Source: Kiritimatiellaeota bacterium B1221
GTDB lineage: Bacteria; Verrucomicrobiota; Kiritimatiellia; SS1-B-03-39; UBA6053
Length of the DNA: 64,000 nt
Reading direction: 5' to 3'
NCBI GenBank assembly: GCA_029269125.1
Contig: JARHXX010000012.1
Span: 1-64,000, forward strand
The notes under the pieces are model-generated. The model saw nothing but the letters and a program-made list of their open reading frames with translations, did no database searches and was not told where the DNA came from. The position numbers and the translations under genes are program-made. Position 1 is the stretch's first letter. Each line of letters starts with the position of its first letter. Shown piece by piece: positions 34,225 through 42,579 of the stretch.

Positions 34225-36014
34225 TCCCCCCCACCTTCAAGCAACGTTTGCACCCGCGCAACAATCTCCGCCATTTCGCCCACTTTGTCTGCAATCCCTG
34301 CGGCAATCTCTTCCGGCGGCAGATGGGTCACATCTTCCCCGCCTTTTGGATTCTTTTGGTCGAGATTGAACACCGGCCAGTAAAGTGCATCCCCTTCGGT
34401 TTGTTTTGCTTTAGCTTCCGCCTCTTTAGCGGCAATCTGCTTCTGCAGGCTCTTTAGTTCCTTCTCAACTTTCGTCAGCTCCTCCTTGGATGCTTTTTCT
34501 TTCTTAAGTTTTTTTAGGGTCTCAGTGACTCCCCGTGCCTTTCTGCCCAGCATACCAGCTTCGGCGCTCGCGGCTTGTGCCGCTTCCCAGTAGGGTTTCG
34601 CCGCCTCATCTGCGCTTTTGTGTGCTTCCTCGAAATTCCACACCCAGGCCTGATCCGTTTCTTCCCGGTTCCCCCACCACTCCCTGCAGGGGTCGAACTC
34701 CGCAGCCTGCAAAGGCATGGTCTTGGTGTAGTTCTTTCTCCCTTCCGGCAATGGATGTTCATAAAACCACACTTCTTTGGTGGGTCCGGAGCGGTCAAAG
34801 AACAGCAGGTTTGATGGAATCGGCGTATAAGGTGAAAATACCCCGTTCGGCAGGCGCACCACGGTGTGCAGGTTAAATTCCGTCAGCAATTGCTTCTTGA
34901 TGCGGTTGCACACACCGTCCCCGAACAACGTGCCATTGGGCACCACCACCGCGGCGCGCCCGTTTCCACTTCTCCGTCTTAGTTTACGCATGATCAATTG
35001 CAGAAACAGCAGGGCGGTTTCCGCTGTCTGCATATCTCCCGGAAAATTATTTTTAATCCCTGCTTCTTCTTCTCCACCGAAAGGTGGGTTGGTCAGAATC
35101 ACGTCCACCCGGTCTTTCTCACCTATGTCTGTCAGTTTGTGCCGCAGACTGTTTTCGGGATCAATATCCGGTGCATCCAGTCCATGCAGAAGCAAGTTCA
35201 TCTGGCAAAGCAAATACGGCAACGGGGTAGCTTCCCCTCCTTTAATGCTCTTTTCCTGCAGGGTGCGCCGATCTTTCACCGTCTGGCATTGTTTTTCCAG
35301 ATGCTGATAGGCTTCGGATAAAAATCCACCCGTTCCACAAGCGGGATCCAGCACCACTTCTCCCAATTTGGGGTCCACCATATCCACCATAAATTTCACC
35401 ACCGGCCGGGGTGTATAAAATTCTCCGTTATCCCCGGCGGCATCCCGCATCTCCCGCAACATGGTTTCGTATAAAAGTCCCAGGGTAAACACTTCGTCTT
35501 TAGAAGTGAAATGAATGCCGTTAACTTTGTTGATCACGTCCCGGAGGATATACCCACTGAGCATTCGGCAGGTAATATCTTTAAACACCGTGGCAATCAC
35601 CCGGCGCCGTTGCTCTGCATCACGTCCGCCGCTGAGATCCCGCATGTATTTCAACAAACCAGTCCCTTTACTGCCATCAGGCCGAATAGTCTCGTCTTGG
35701 TTCACAAAGCTGAGTAGTTCCGGGCCGGTGATTCCGGTTTCTGCTGCCGCCCAGTCTCGCCAGCGGTATGGGGCTTCGATCGCGGGATAATAAGTTTTTC
35801 CGGAAATCTTGGCACTGGACTCTTCCATCTCCTCCAAATCATCCAGAAATTTCAAAAACATGATCCAGGTCAGCAGCGGCAGACGGTCAATGTCTGTGGA
35901 CAATCCCTTGTCTTTACGCATTAGTTTTCGCGCTGTGCCGATCAGGGTTCCGATTTGCTGTGCCGTGGTTTGGGGCGGTTTCGCTTTCTTTTTTTGTTTC
36001 CGTTTGGTTGCCAT
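34221..36014 (-). CDS. hsdM: type I DNA adenine methyltransferase subunit
   Basis: This 597-residue protein has an N-terminal helical HsdM domain, the AdoMet motif D223-PACGTGGFL and the catalytic N309-PPF for N6-adenine methylation. A Lys/Glu-rich coiled coil follows near residues 460-520 (KKLKKEKASKEELTKVEKEL). I start at the ATG at 36014, behind AGGAA, rather than 15 codons upstream. It works with HsdS and HsdR. Confidence 0.93.
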   Translation of the reverse strand: MATKRKQKKKAKPPQTTAQQIGTLIGTARKLMRKDKGLSTDIDRLPLLTWIMFLKFLDDLEEMEESSAKISGKTYYPAIEAPYRWRDWAAAETGITGPELLSFVNQDETIRPDGSKGTGLLKYMRDLSGGRDAEQRRRVIATVFKDITCRMLSGYILRDVINKVNGIHFTSKDEVFTLGLLYETMLREMRDAAGDNGEFYTPRPVVKFMVDMVDPKLGEVVLDPACGTGGFLSEAYQHLEKQCQTVKDRRTLQEKSIKGGEATPLPYLLCQMNLLLHGLDAPDIDPENSLRHKLTDIGEKDRVDVILTNPPFGGEEEAGIKNNFPGDMQTAETALLFLQLIMRKLRRRSGNGRAAVVVPNGTLFGDGVCNRIKKQLLTEFNLHTVVRLPNGVFSPYTPIPSNLLFFDRSGPTKEVWFYEHPLPEGRKNYTKTMPLQAAEFDPCREWWGNREETDQAWVWNFEEAHKSADEAAKPYWEAAQAASAEAGMLGRKARGVTETLKKLKKEKASKEELTKVEKELKSLQKQIAAKEAEAKAKQTEGDALYWPVFNLDQKNPKGGEDVTHLPPEEIAAGIADKVGEMAEIVARVQTLLEGGGE

Positions 36015-36027
36015 ATAAGGTATATTC

Positions 36028-38439
36028 CTATGCCGCGTAGAGGCGTGCCTGGAGTTCATTCACCGCTTCGCGCAATTCATCCACCCCGCCAAACATTTCG
36101 GCAATTTCCATTATATTGCCATGTTCGCTTAGGGGCTGGAGTTGTAGTACGTCGGGGATCGTAAACTGGGTCGCCCCGTGTTCCGTATATTTGTCTAAAA
36201 GTTCATTGAGAATCTGCCGTGCATCTTCTCCAAATCGTTCAAAAAAGTCTTTGGATGCTGACTTCAGTCGCCGTGCCCGTTCTTTGCGGGTCAGCAAAGG
36301 AGCGTTGAAGGCAAGGTGACAGAGTAAATCCAACGCATCCGCTTCCGGTTGCGCCATTTCTTCTTCGAGTTGCTCAAAATCAATCCCGCGTTCGGCGAGT
36401 TTCTCCACGATTTCCTGACGCTGCACGGGGTCGGCCCAGTGCTCTCTGAGTTCAGATGCGGACCGATACAATGTCCTTACCTTTTCAGCAGTGTAGTCAG
36501 TAAATCGAATCACCCGCAGCTGTTTTCCGTCCGGGTCGAGTTCGTACACCAGATGCGAGGAAATCTCCACCTGCCCGCCGTCGAAGTATATTTTCTTTTT
36601 GGGTTCCGGCGGTGTGGGTGGCGGAGGAGGTGGTGGGGGCGGCTCCGGAGGTTCGGGGGGCTCCGGCGGATCAGGTGGTTCTGGTGGCTCGGGGGGTTCC
36701 GGTGGCTCGGGGGGTTCCGGTGGCTCTGGGGGTTCCGGTGGCTCTGGAGGTTCAGGAGGGCCGGGCAGCGGTGGTGACGGAAGCGGGTCTCCGTCAAAAT
36801 CTTTATCCGCAAACAGCTTGGTAGCGGACCCTGTGAAGTCGTGGATATTAAAGAAAAATTTCCCGTAGTCATCCCGCACCCGCGTACCCCGTCCGATGAT
36901 CTGCTTGAACTCACTCATTGAGTTGATCACCCGTACAAGCACCACATTTTTCACCGTGGGCGCATCCACTCCGGTGGTAAGCAACTTCGAGGTGGTTAGA
37001 ATAACCGGGGAGTCAGATTCCACATCCTGGAATCGGCTTAAGTGTCCTTTACCCACGGCCCCCTCGTCTGAGGTGACCCGGCAGACATAGTCCGGATATT
37101 TTTTCACCATATCACTGTTCAGATTCGACAACGCGCGGCGCATTTCATCAGCATGCTCTTGATCGACGCAGAACACAATCGTCTTGGCATACCGATCACC
37201 TGTGTTTTTCAAAAACTCTGTTATATGCTGAGCAACCAGTTCCGTCCGCTTTAACAGGGCAACGACTTTCTCAAAATCTTTGGTTTGGTACTCTTCGTCA
37301 GGAATCTCACGACCATAACGGTCCATGTCCCCCTGGCTGGGTCGCCATCCCCCGGCGTCCCATTCCGTGATAATACGGTGAACCCGGTACGGGGCCAGAA
37401 ACCCATCCTCGATCCCTTGCCGAAGACTGTAGGCATAGATGGGATTCCCGAAATACTCATAGGTATCCCGATTATCCTCACGCAACGGGGTTGCCGTCAT
37501 CCCCAGCTGAAAAGCCGGCTCGAAGTACTCCAAAATTTCCCGCCAACTGCTCTTGGCATTTGCGCTGCCCCGATGACACTCATCAATAATGACCAGATCA
37601 AAGAAATCCGGGGCGTATTCTCTATAGAGTCCCGGCCGGTTCTTATCCTCGGCAATGGCCTGATAGGTCGCAAAGTACATTTCACGGCTTTTGTTCGCCA
37701 CCCCGTGTTCAATTTTATATCGGGCATCCCCAAATGGAGGAAATGTTTTATCCTTCGGATCGTCCACCAGAATGTTACGGTCAGCCAGGTAGAGTATTTT
37801 AGGCCGACGGTAGGCACCGGCAGGGTTCCACCGGCTGTTCCAAAGCTTCCAGCAAATCTGAAACGCCACTACCGTTTTGCCGGTACCCGTCGCCATCGTC
37901 AACAGTATCCGTTTATCCCCGCGGAGAATCGATTCCACCGTCCTGTTGATCGCTATTTCCTGGTAATAGCGGGGTGTTTTTCCGCTGAGTCGATATGCCG
38001 GGGTCAGATATTTTTCACGATCTTCTGCTGGTAGAGGTGTGCCTCCAAATTGCCGTGCCCATAGGTCATCAGGACTGGGGTAAGCGTCAACCCTCTTTTC
38101 TTCCCCTGTAAGGAAATCAAACTCCAAAATTTCATTTCCATTCGTAGAATAGGCAAAATCAAGCCCAAGAATCTCCGCATATTCTTTAGCCTGCTGCATC
38201 CCTTCACCCACCGGAGAAGTATCAGGTTTAGCCTCTACCACCGCAATCGCCATATCCGCACGATACCGCAACAAATAATCAGCGCGCTTTCCCTTACGCC
38301 GACTGGCCTTCTGGCCGGTCACAACAATGCGCCCGTCTGTAAAAGTCACCTGTTCATTCATCATCGCAGGTGCAGTATCCCAACCCGCTTCCTGAAGCTT
38401 CGGTGTAATCAATATTCGGCAAGTATCCGCTTCATTCAT
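36028..38439 (-). CDS. hsdR: type I restriction translocase/endonuclease subunit
   Basis: This 803-residue protein has an N-terminal nuclease domain (D54, E69 and K71 in VVEAKPD), superfamily 2 helicase motifs (ATGTGKT with K188, IIDECHRGS, GMTATPL, IGRGTRVRDD) and a C-terminal domain for binding the methylase core. A long Pro-Glu linker (about residues 550-613) separates helicase and C-terminal parts. The small size and motif order fit the EcoEI-like HsdR group. Its start overlaps the HTH gene by four bases. Confidence 0.93.
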   Translation of the reverse strand: MNEADTCRILITPKLQEAGWDTAPAMMNEQVTFTDGRIVVTGQKASRRKGKRADYLLRYRADMAIAVVEAKPDTSPVGEGMQQAKEYAEILGLDFAYSTNGNEILEFDFLTGEEKRVDAYPSPDDLWARQFGGTPLPAEDREKYLTPAYRLSGKTPRYYQEIAINRTVESILRGDKRILLTMATGTGKTVVAFQICWKLWNSRWNPAGAYRRPKILYLADRNILVDDPKDKTFPPFGDARYKIEHGVANKSREMYFATYQAIAEDKNRPGLYREYAPDFFDLVIIDECHRGSANAKSSWREILEYFEPAFQLGMTATPLREDNRDTYEYFGNPIYAYSLRQGIEDGFLAPYRVHRIITEWDAGGWRPSQGDMDRYGREIPDEEYQTKDFEKVVALLKRTELVAQHITEFLKNTGDRYAKTIVFCVDQEHADEMRRALSNLNSDMVKKYPDYVCRVTSDEGAVGKGHLSRFQDVESDSPVILTTSKLLTTGVDAPTVKNVVLVRVINSMSEFKQIIGRGTRVRDDYGKFFFNIHDFTGSATKLFADKDFDGDPLPSPPLPGPPEPPEPPEPPEPPEPPEPPEPPEPPEPPDPPEPPEPPEPPPPPPPPPTPPEPKKKIYFDGGQVEISSHLVYELDPDGKQLRVIRFTDYTAEKVRTLYRSASELREHWADPVQRQEIVEKLAERGIDFEQLEEEMAQPEADALDLLCHLAFNAPLLTRKERARRLKSASKDFFERFGEDARQILNELLDKYTEHGATQFTIPDVLQLQPLSEHGNIMEIAEMFGGVDELREAVNELQARLYAA
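36601..36780. repeat. 9-bp tandem repeat coding the PPE linker of HsdR
   Basis: The + strand reads as GGTTCCGGTGGCTC-type units, which on the coding strand give about a dozen PPE triplets followed by a run of prolines. Each unit is nine bases, so copy-number change keeps the frame. The opposite strand therefore shows a long Gly/Ser frame that is not a gene. Confidence 0.85.
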
Positions 38440-38654
38440 GCAGAAGATCTCCCTTTCCCTTCATCCCCTGCTCGAACCCATCGATCCACCTCTGATACTT
38501 TAAACCGCCACACCCCGCCAGCTTTATGCGCAGGCATCTCCCGTTCCCGAATCCAACGACGCACCGAGTCTGCACTCACCGATAAATGAGCAGCAATATC
38601 CTCTAGACTGATCCAAGGCTCAGCCGTCATATTCGTTCTCAATTCGGATTTCAT
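38436..38654 (-). CDS. HTH protein heading the restriction operon
   Basis: This 72-residue protein is one excisionase-type HTH domain (ISLEDIAAHLSVSADSVRRWIRER) with a small wing (AGGVWRFKVSEVDRWVRAG). The final codons overlap the hsdR start. Such small proteins are often first genes of type I restriction operons and may control expression so that methylation precedes cutting. Confidence 0.82.
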   Translation of the reverse strand: MKSELRTNMTAEPWISLEDIAAHLSVSADSVRRWIREREMPAHKAGGVWRFKVSEVDRWVRAGDEGKGRSSA

Positions 38655-38731
38655 GTTTCATAGACCTGCACACAATTGCACAGTGTTTCATTTCTGACAA
38701 GTCCCATATCCCACCGAACAAAACCAATCGG

Positions 38732-39589
38732 TTAAGACTCCATAGCCTTAAAGTACTCCGGGTCGGCCAGTACTTCCGCTTCCAGTCCTCGCAACCCCGG
38801 AATATGCTTTAGATACAGGTACCCTCCATGCAGGATTTCAAACACCATCTGAGGCACGGGAGCGTATATTGTCAGTTTTTCATCCCCTCGAAAATAAGCA
38901 GGAGGTGTCCCGGGGTTAAATTCAGTATTTAACGCTAAAGGCGGTGTATTGCTTGTAGCCTTACAATGCTCCGGGGGGGACGTTACGGAATGTGCGGCAC
39001 ACACAAAAGGTCTAACAGGGTAGATCATGCATGCCCCGTCATCTAAAAAAGGGCACTTAATATCCAACATGCCGTATGATTGCGACTTACATAAAAGTTC
39101 ATCACGAAGTTTTTTGTCCCCCCGATTCTGAAAACTGCGGCTTCCAGCCTCGGTCACTGCTTGGAATATGCTTTCGTGTTTTCGTACTTTCTCCCTCCAT
39201 TTAGGATATTGGCGGATGAATTTTTTCCGTTTTTCATTATTATCGTACAACCAGTGCACGATACCCTCAGCTTCCTGAAGGGTAGCACCGACGAATTGCG
39301 AGCAACAGTGGTTACATCCCTTGAAACAGGATATTTTACACTCTAACTCCTTCTGGGCTTTTCTTTGGTCCTCTGTAAGTTTCTTGAGACGTTGCGTCTT
39401 CCACGTTAGGAATTTTCCGCACCATCTTTTTCGCTCGCGGCCTACACGCCCGCGATAAGCATCCTTTCGAACTCGCTCAAATATATCAGGCGATTGGGTA
39501 GGTGGTATTGGGGAATCCCTACAGCACTTCTTATATTTCTTTCCGCTGCCGCATGGGCAGGGGGCGTTTACACCAATTTTCTCAGACAT
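38732..39589 (-). CDS. SEC-C / YkgJ cysteine-cluster protein
   Basis: This 285-residue protein begins with a SEC-C zinc motif (PCPCGSGKKYKKCC, residues 10-23), then has a YkgJ-like cluster (CKISCFKGCNHCC at about 87-99, and later CPFLDDGACMIYPVRPFVC). Such proteins bind zinc or iron-sulfur groups; their role is not known. The isolated gene lies between the restriction operon and the AbiE pair and has GGAG upstream. It looks like element cargo. Confidence 0.8.
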   Translation of the reverse strand: MSEKIGVNAPCPCGSGKKYKKCCRDSPIPPTQSPDIFERVRKDAYRGRVGRERKRWCGKFLTWKTQRLKKLTEDQRKAQKELECKISCFKGCNHCCSQFVGATLQEAEGIVHWLYDNNEKRKKFIRQYPKWREKVRKHESIFQAVTEAGSRSFQNRGDKKLRDELLCKSQSYGMLDIKCPFLDDGACMIYPVRPFVCAAHSVTSPPEHCKATSNTPPLALNTEFNPGTPPAYFRGDEKLTIYAPVPQMVFEILHGGYLYLKHIPGLRGLEAEVLADPEYFKAMES

Positions 39590-39707
39590 AGAGCTCTCCA
39601 GTTATTTCCGAAACGCGATTCAAGACAAAACTAGACACGACCCGCAAAAAAGACAACCACCATCACCAGTCTTCCATTAGCTATTATTCATCAACCATCT
39701 TCACCTA

Positions 39708-39917
39708 TTAACCCACATCCAATTTGGACAGAAAGACCTCCAACTTCTTACGCATCAGCATCACCTGCTCCGCCACTACCGCCCCGGAAAGCAACACCGC
39801 AGCAATCAAAAACAGCATAAACGCCTCAATCTCATGAATCGCACTCTCCGCCGCTGAAAAAATCCCGATCCCGCCCAAAAATGCCAACGCCGCCAATACC
39901 AATAGAATCACTCTCAT
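39708..39917 (-). CDS. small two-helix membrane protein
   Basis: This 69-residue protein has two hydrophobic segments (about 2-22 and 31-50) and a basic C-terminal tail (MRKKLEVFLSKL). GGAG lies upstream of the ATG. Its function is unknown. Small membrane proteins next to toxin-antitoxin or restriction genes may be toxins or phage-resistance accessories, but nothing in the sequence shows this. Confidence 0.55.
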   Translation of the reverse strand: MRVILLVLAALAFLGGIGIFSAAESAIHEIEAFMLFLIAAVLLSGAVVAEQVMLMRKKLEVFLSKLDVG

Positions 39918-40007
39918 TTTCTCACTCCAATATAGGTTAAATCATCCGTAATCAGCCAACACTCTACCACACCCCATAGGACAACCACCGTCCCACCCAC
40001 CCATATT

Positions 40008-40069
40008 CATTTTACAAAAGACCCCCATGCGCTTCGCCAGGGTGCGGGGCCTTTTGCAAAACGAAAATG
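40008..40069. repeat. imperfect inverted repeat
   Basis: Arms CATTTTACAAAAG (40008-40020) and CTTTTGCAAAACGAAAATG (40051-40069), with CCCC and GGGG also facing each other, form an imperfect hairpin in the gap between the small membrane protein and AbiEii. The rest of 39918-40224 shows no gene. Confidence 0.55.
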
Positions 40070-40165
40070 GGTTCATCTCCCAACGGCAAAAAAACGTAGG
40101 TGCAGCAGTCCCGGATGCACTACCCCTCAATCCAAGCCACAGAACGTATTCCCCCATCAACCATC

Positions 40166-40209
40166 ACCCTCAAAAATTAGCAACCATTAGCGTGTACGAG
40201 CAGTTAAAA
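40166..40209. repeat. direct repeat copy 1 (ATTAGC type)
   Basis: This 44-base segment begins ACCCTCAAAAATTAGC and ends GTTAAAA. It matches 37 of 44 bases of a second copy at 42454-42497. It lies just beyond the end of the AbiEii gene; together the two copies flank the three-gene AbiE/HTH cassette. Confidence 0.75.
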
Positions 40210-40224
40210 AAACATCTCCGACCG

Positions 40225-41217
40225 CTACCCGTTGATTTCGCTCTCAAGCGCTGTTAACCCATTCAGAATGTCCTCAAATGCGGGCAGTTCACCGAACATC
40301 ATTTCTCGCATATCTGCATAATCGATCCGCATCTGCTCAAGAACCCGTTCCGGAGGAATCAAACGAAAAGTCCCGGGCCGGGCGAAATCGTATTGGGCCC
40401 AGCCTCTCGGGTAAAACCGCTTCTTAAAATCCAGCACATCCTCCAGCAAAGCCAGATCCTTCAGAGCCCGCTCGCGCAATGAGGAATCCTGCGACATCCG
40501 GAATAAATCATAGTAATGCCTGGAATATCTCGAAGGCACCGCAGATGTTTCAGGACGGTGGGCTTCGTGGTGTAGAATCGTAGCCTTTTCCCAGAAAGTT
40601 CGTTCGGCATCGATGGCCCGCACCCGGCATTGGGGATCTCGGAACTGTTCGGGGAAAACCTCCGCCGCATACGGCTGAATGCTGTGCACTGCATGCGGCA
40701 CCCACGCCGCCAGCGGACCAATTTCAAGCTGAATATACGGTAGTAAAGCCCCTGTTCCAGTGGTTTCGGGATACATCACCCGCACGATGTGTCCGAAATC
40801 TTTCTCGTCAGGACTCACCTCCAGCTCCAAAACATCCCCCAACACCTCTTCCAACACAGGAAGCAGCTCTTTGGAAATATAGCGTTGCGCCTCTTCATTG
40901 ATCTGTCGATTCAAACGATCCTGCTGCGTCTTCGAGCGTGAACCTGCCGGGTCCTCACGAGTCACCACTCGCCAGTCCAAAATCAAATCAATGTCCTCTG
41001 AAAAACGTTCGACCAAATGAAACACTTTAGAGAGGCTGGTGCCGCCTTTAAAGATAAACAGCGGGGATAGCCGTTTATCTTCAAAAAGCCGTTTCAACGT
41101 CCAACATACCCAAAAATCCTTCTCCACCACCGCCGCAGATCCCAACCCCATGCTCTCAGCCGTCAGGGCAAACAACTCACTCCGCTGCTCCGCAGACAGA
41201 TCCGCCACCCGCTTCAC
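40225..41217 (-). CDS. abiEii: AbiEii-type nucleotidyltransferase toxin
   Basis: This 330-residue protein has the AbiEii/MenT nucleotidyltransferase motifs: VEKDFWVCWTL, FKGGTSLSKVF (K57, G58, G59) and RFSEDIDLIL (D75, D77). These enzymes are toxins of type IV-like pairs that give phage resistance by modifying a cellular target with nucleotides. Its start overlaps the antitoxin stop by four bases. Confidence 0.9.
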   Translation of the reverse strand: MKRVADLSAEQRSELFALTAESMGLGSAAVVEKDFWVCWTLKRLFEDKRLSPLFIFKGGTSLSKVFHLVERFSEDIDLILDWRVVTREDPAGSRSKTQQDRLNRQINEEAQRYISKELLPVLEEVLGDVLELEVSPDEKDFGHIVRVMYPETTGTGALLPYIQLEIGPLAAWVPHAVHSIQPYAAEVFPEQFRDPQCRVRAIDAERTFWEKATILHHEAHRPETSAVPSRYSRHYYDLFRMSQDSSLRERALKDLALLEDVLDFKKRFYPRGWAQYDFARPGTFRLIPPERVLEQMRIDYADMREMMFGELPAFEDILNGLTALESEING

Positions 41218-41825
41218 ACCGTCACCTCTTCCGCAATTTCACGTACAATCTCATGCACCCAGGCCGGCGCGGTTCTAATATCCCGGGTCATTTTTTTCCA
41301 GACGGATGCCGGAAATGCATGGATCAACTTCGCCCAGACCCTTTCGTCAATTCGTTCCTGACCCAATGCTTTGAGCGCCTGCACCACCAATTCACTTTCC
41401 CGAAGTTGAAAACCAGATTCCTTTAACGGCCGCCTCCTGAATTCCAATTTTCGGTTCCCCACTCCATACCGCTTCCCAGGTCCATCCGATAAATAGACCG
41501 ACTGCGCCGGGACCTGCGCCGAAAGACCCAACAGGTTCAGCGCGGTATTTTCAGACGGTTGAATCCGCCAGCCATGCTTCCTCGCCAGCGCCCGGGCCAC
41601 CTGATCCAGATCCGGCCCCATCACATCTCCTGTCAACGAACTGATTTTTGGATAGTCATACAAGCCCCGCAACACCCGGCGCAGGGTTCCCTTTTTCTCC
41701 AATTGACTCAAGGCTTTCCTAACCAAATCATCCCCGCCAAGATCCAAGAAATCATTCTTGGAAAACGACCAACCCCTTTGGTTTCCATAAATCCTTGAAA
41801 TAACTTTATTTTCAACAGATTGCAT
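41214..41825 (-). CDS. abiEi: AbiEi-type antitoxin (DUF6088-like)
   Basis: This 203-residue protein has an N-terminal winged helix (SKNDFLDLGGDDLVRKALSQLEKKGTLRRV) and a C-terminal domain that in relatives counters the toxin. It represses its own operon in known AbiE systems. I start it at the ATG at 41825; a longer frame to 41864 would run into the operator-like palindrome. The toxin follows directly. Confidence 0.85.
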   Translation of the reverse strand: MQSVENKVISRIYGNQRGWSFSKNDFLDLGGDDLVRKALSQLEKKGTLRRVLRGLYDYPKISSLTGDVMGPDLDQVARALARKHGWRIQPSENTALNLLGLSAQVPAQSVYLSDGPGKRYGVGNRKLEFRRRPLKESGFQLRESELVVQALKALGQERIDERVWAKLIHAFPASVWKKMTRDIRTAPAWVHEIVREIAEEVTV

Positions 41826-41846
41826 AAATAATAGAGTGCATATATT

Positions 41847-41874
41847 TTCACAAATTGCACCCATAATTTGTGAA
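41847..41874. promoter_or_regulatory. probable antitoxin operator
   Basis: Perfect ten-base arms TTCACAAATT (41847-41856) and AATTTGTGAA (41865-41874) are separated by eight bases, 21 bases upstream of the AbiEi start. AbiEi antitoxins bind inverted repeats in their own promoter, so this is the expected autoregulation site. Confidence 0.7.
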
Positions 41875-41875
41875 T

Positions 41876-42232
41876 TTATTTTCTTGGTTTCCCAAGGGGT
41901 TCTCGCTTCAAAATCTCAGAAAGACCCTGAACCCCGTCCAGCGTCAACGTATAGGTCTCCGTGTTCTCATCCGAGTCCCGGTCATCAGGACCGCTGAGCT
42001 GCCCCTCCCGCTCGACATACGCATATAGACTCGGCAGCCAAACCAATCGGATTCCGCGCATATTACCCGGCTTTTTCAGATTCGAACTCCGTACCTTCCC
42101 CTCAGAAATCAAATGAAAGATATGTGAACGACTAAGACCCGACCAGGGACAATATCCCTTGGCAGGAATCCGGATCCAACGCTGATTGGATTCAACGAAA
42201 GGTTTCTCGCAAACAATCTGAATCGTTACCAT
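41876..42232 (-). CDS. excisionase-like HTH protein next to the integrase
   Basis: This 118-residue protein has a central HTH-like segment (WSGLSRSHIFHLISEGKVRS) and GIRLVWLPSLYAYVER, as in small DNA-binding directionality factors. Its place between integrase and AbiE suggests an excisionase or regulator. AGGAG lies six or seven bases before the ATG at 42232; a GTG one codon upstream is equally possible. Confidence 0.6.
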   Translation of the reverse strand: MVTIQIVCEKPFVESNQRWIRIPAKGYCPWSGLSRSHIFHLISEGKVRSSNLKKPGNMRGIRLVWLPSLYAYVEREGQLSGPDDRDSDENTETYTLTLDGVQGLSEILKREPLGKPRK

Positions 42233-42453
42233 CACATACTCCTGGGTTAAGGTTCACCCGAATCTTAACAAATCCCCCCACCACGACGCAACCCCCTCTA
42301 CCCGTAGTTCCCCACGAGCAACAGCCGGCAAACCACTCCAGATCCCAAGGCCCCAATCTCAAAGCCGCCCATTGCTCCTGGGCAACTTTTAGTAAAGACG
42401 CTTCCGCAAAATCCGCTGCGCTTGCGCGGTAGGATTTGTATCCCGACCTAACC

Positions 42454-42497
42454 ACCCTCAAAAATTAGCGACAATTAGCGCCTATTAGCGGTTAAAA
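42454..42497. repeat. direct repeat copy 2 (ATTAGC type)
   Basis: This copy contains three ATTAGCG units at ten-base spacing and matches the copy at 40166-40209 in 37 of 44 positions, same orientation. Confidence 0.75.
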
Positions 42498-42502
42498 CCA
42501 CG

Positions 42503-42557
42503 TTCTGACTTCCGCCCCCCGACTTCCGACCTCCGTTCTCCGACTTCTGGCCTCCGC
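42503..42557. repeat. low-complexity pyrimidine-rich repeat
   Basis: Degenerate tandem copies of a seven-base CCGACTT / CCGACCT unit fill this stretch. Repeats of this composition are scattered between genes in many genomes; no function is implied. Confidence 0.65.
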
Positions 42558-42579
42558 ACCAAAGGCGCATCCGAAGGCG

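Larger units (their letters stand above)
42236..42579. other. intergenic region with repeats
   Basis: No convincing gene is visible. The segment 42390-42450 contains CCGCTGCGCTTGCGCGG, a hairpin of a type that looks like a dispersed repeat. Next are the second ATTAGC repeat and the low-complexity stretch at 42503-42557 (alternating CTTCCG / CCTCCG). Confidence 0.6.

Noticed and set aside
36599..36868. Gly/Ser repeat frame on the + strand
   Set aside because: It is the antisense of the PPE linker in HsdR, not a gene.
39942..40160. Minus-strand 72-codon frame in the gap beside AbiEii
   Set aside because: It lies over an inverted repeat, has an odd composition and no ribosome site.
42192..42461. 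Frame reading GYKSYRASAADFAEASLLKV
   Set aside because: It covers a GC-rich hairpin and overlaps the excisionase-like gene; probably a translated repeat.
40166..42557. CRISPR array
   Set aside because: The repeats are only two long copies plus low-complexity sequence; no regular repeat-spacer pattern or cas gene.
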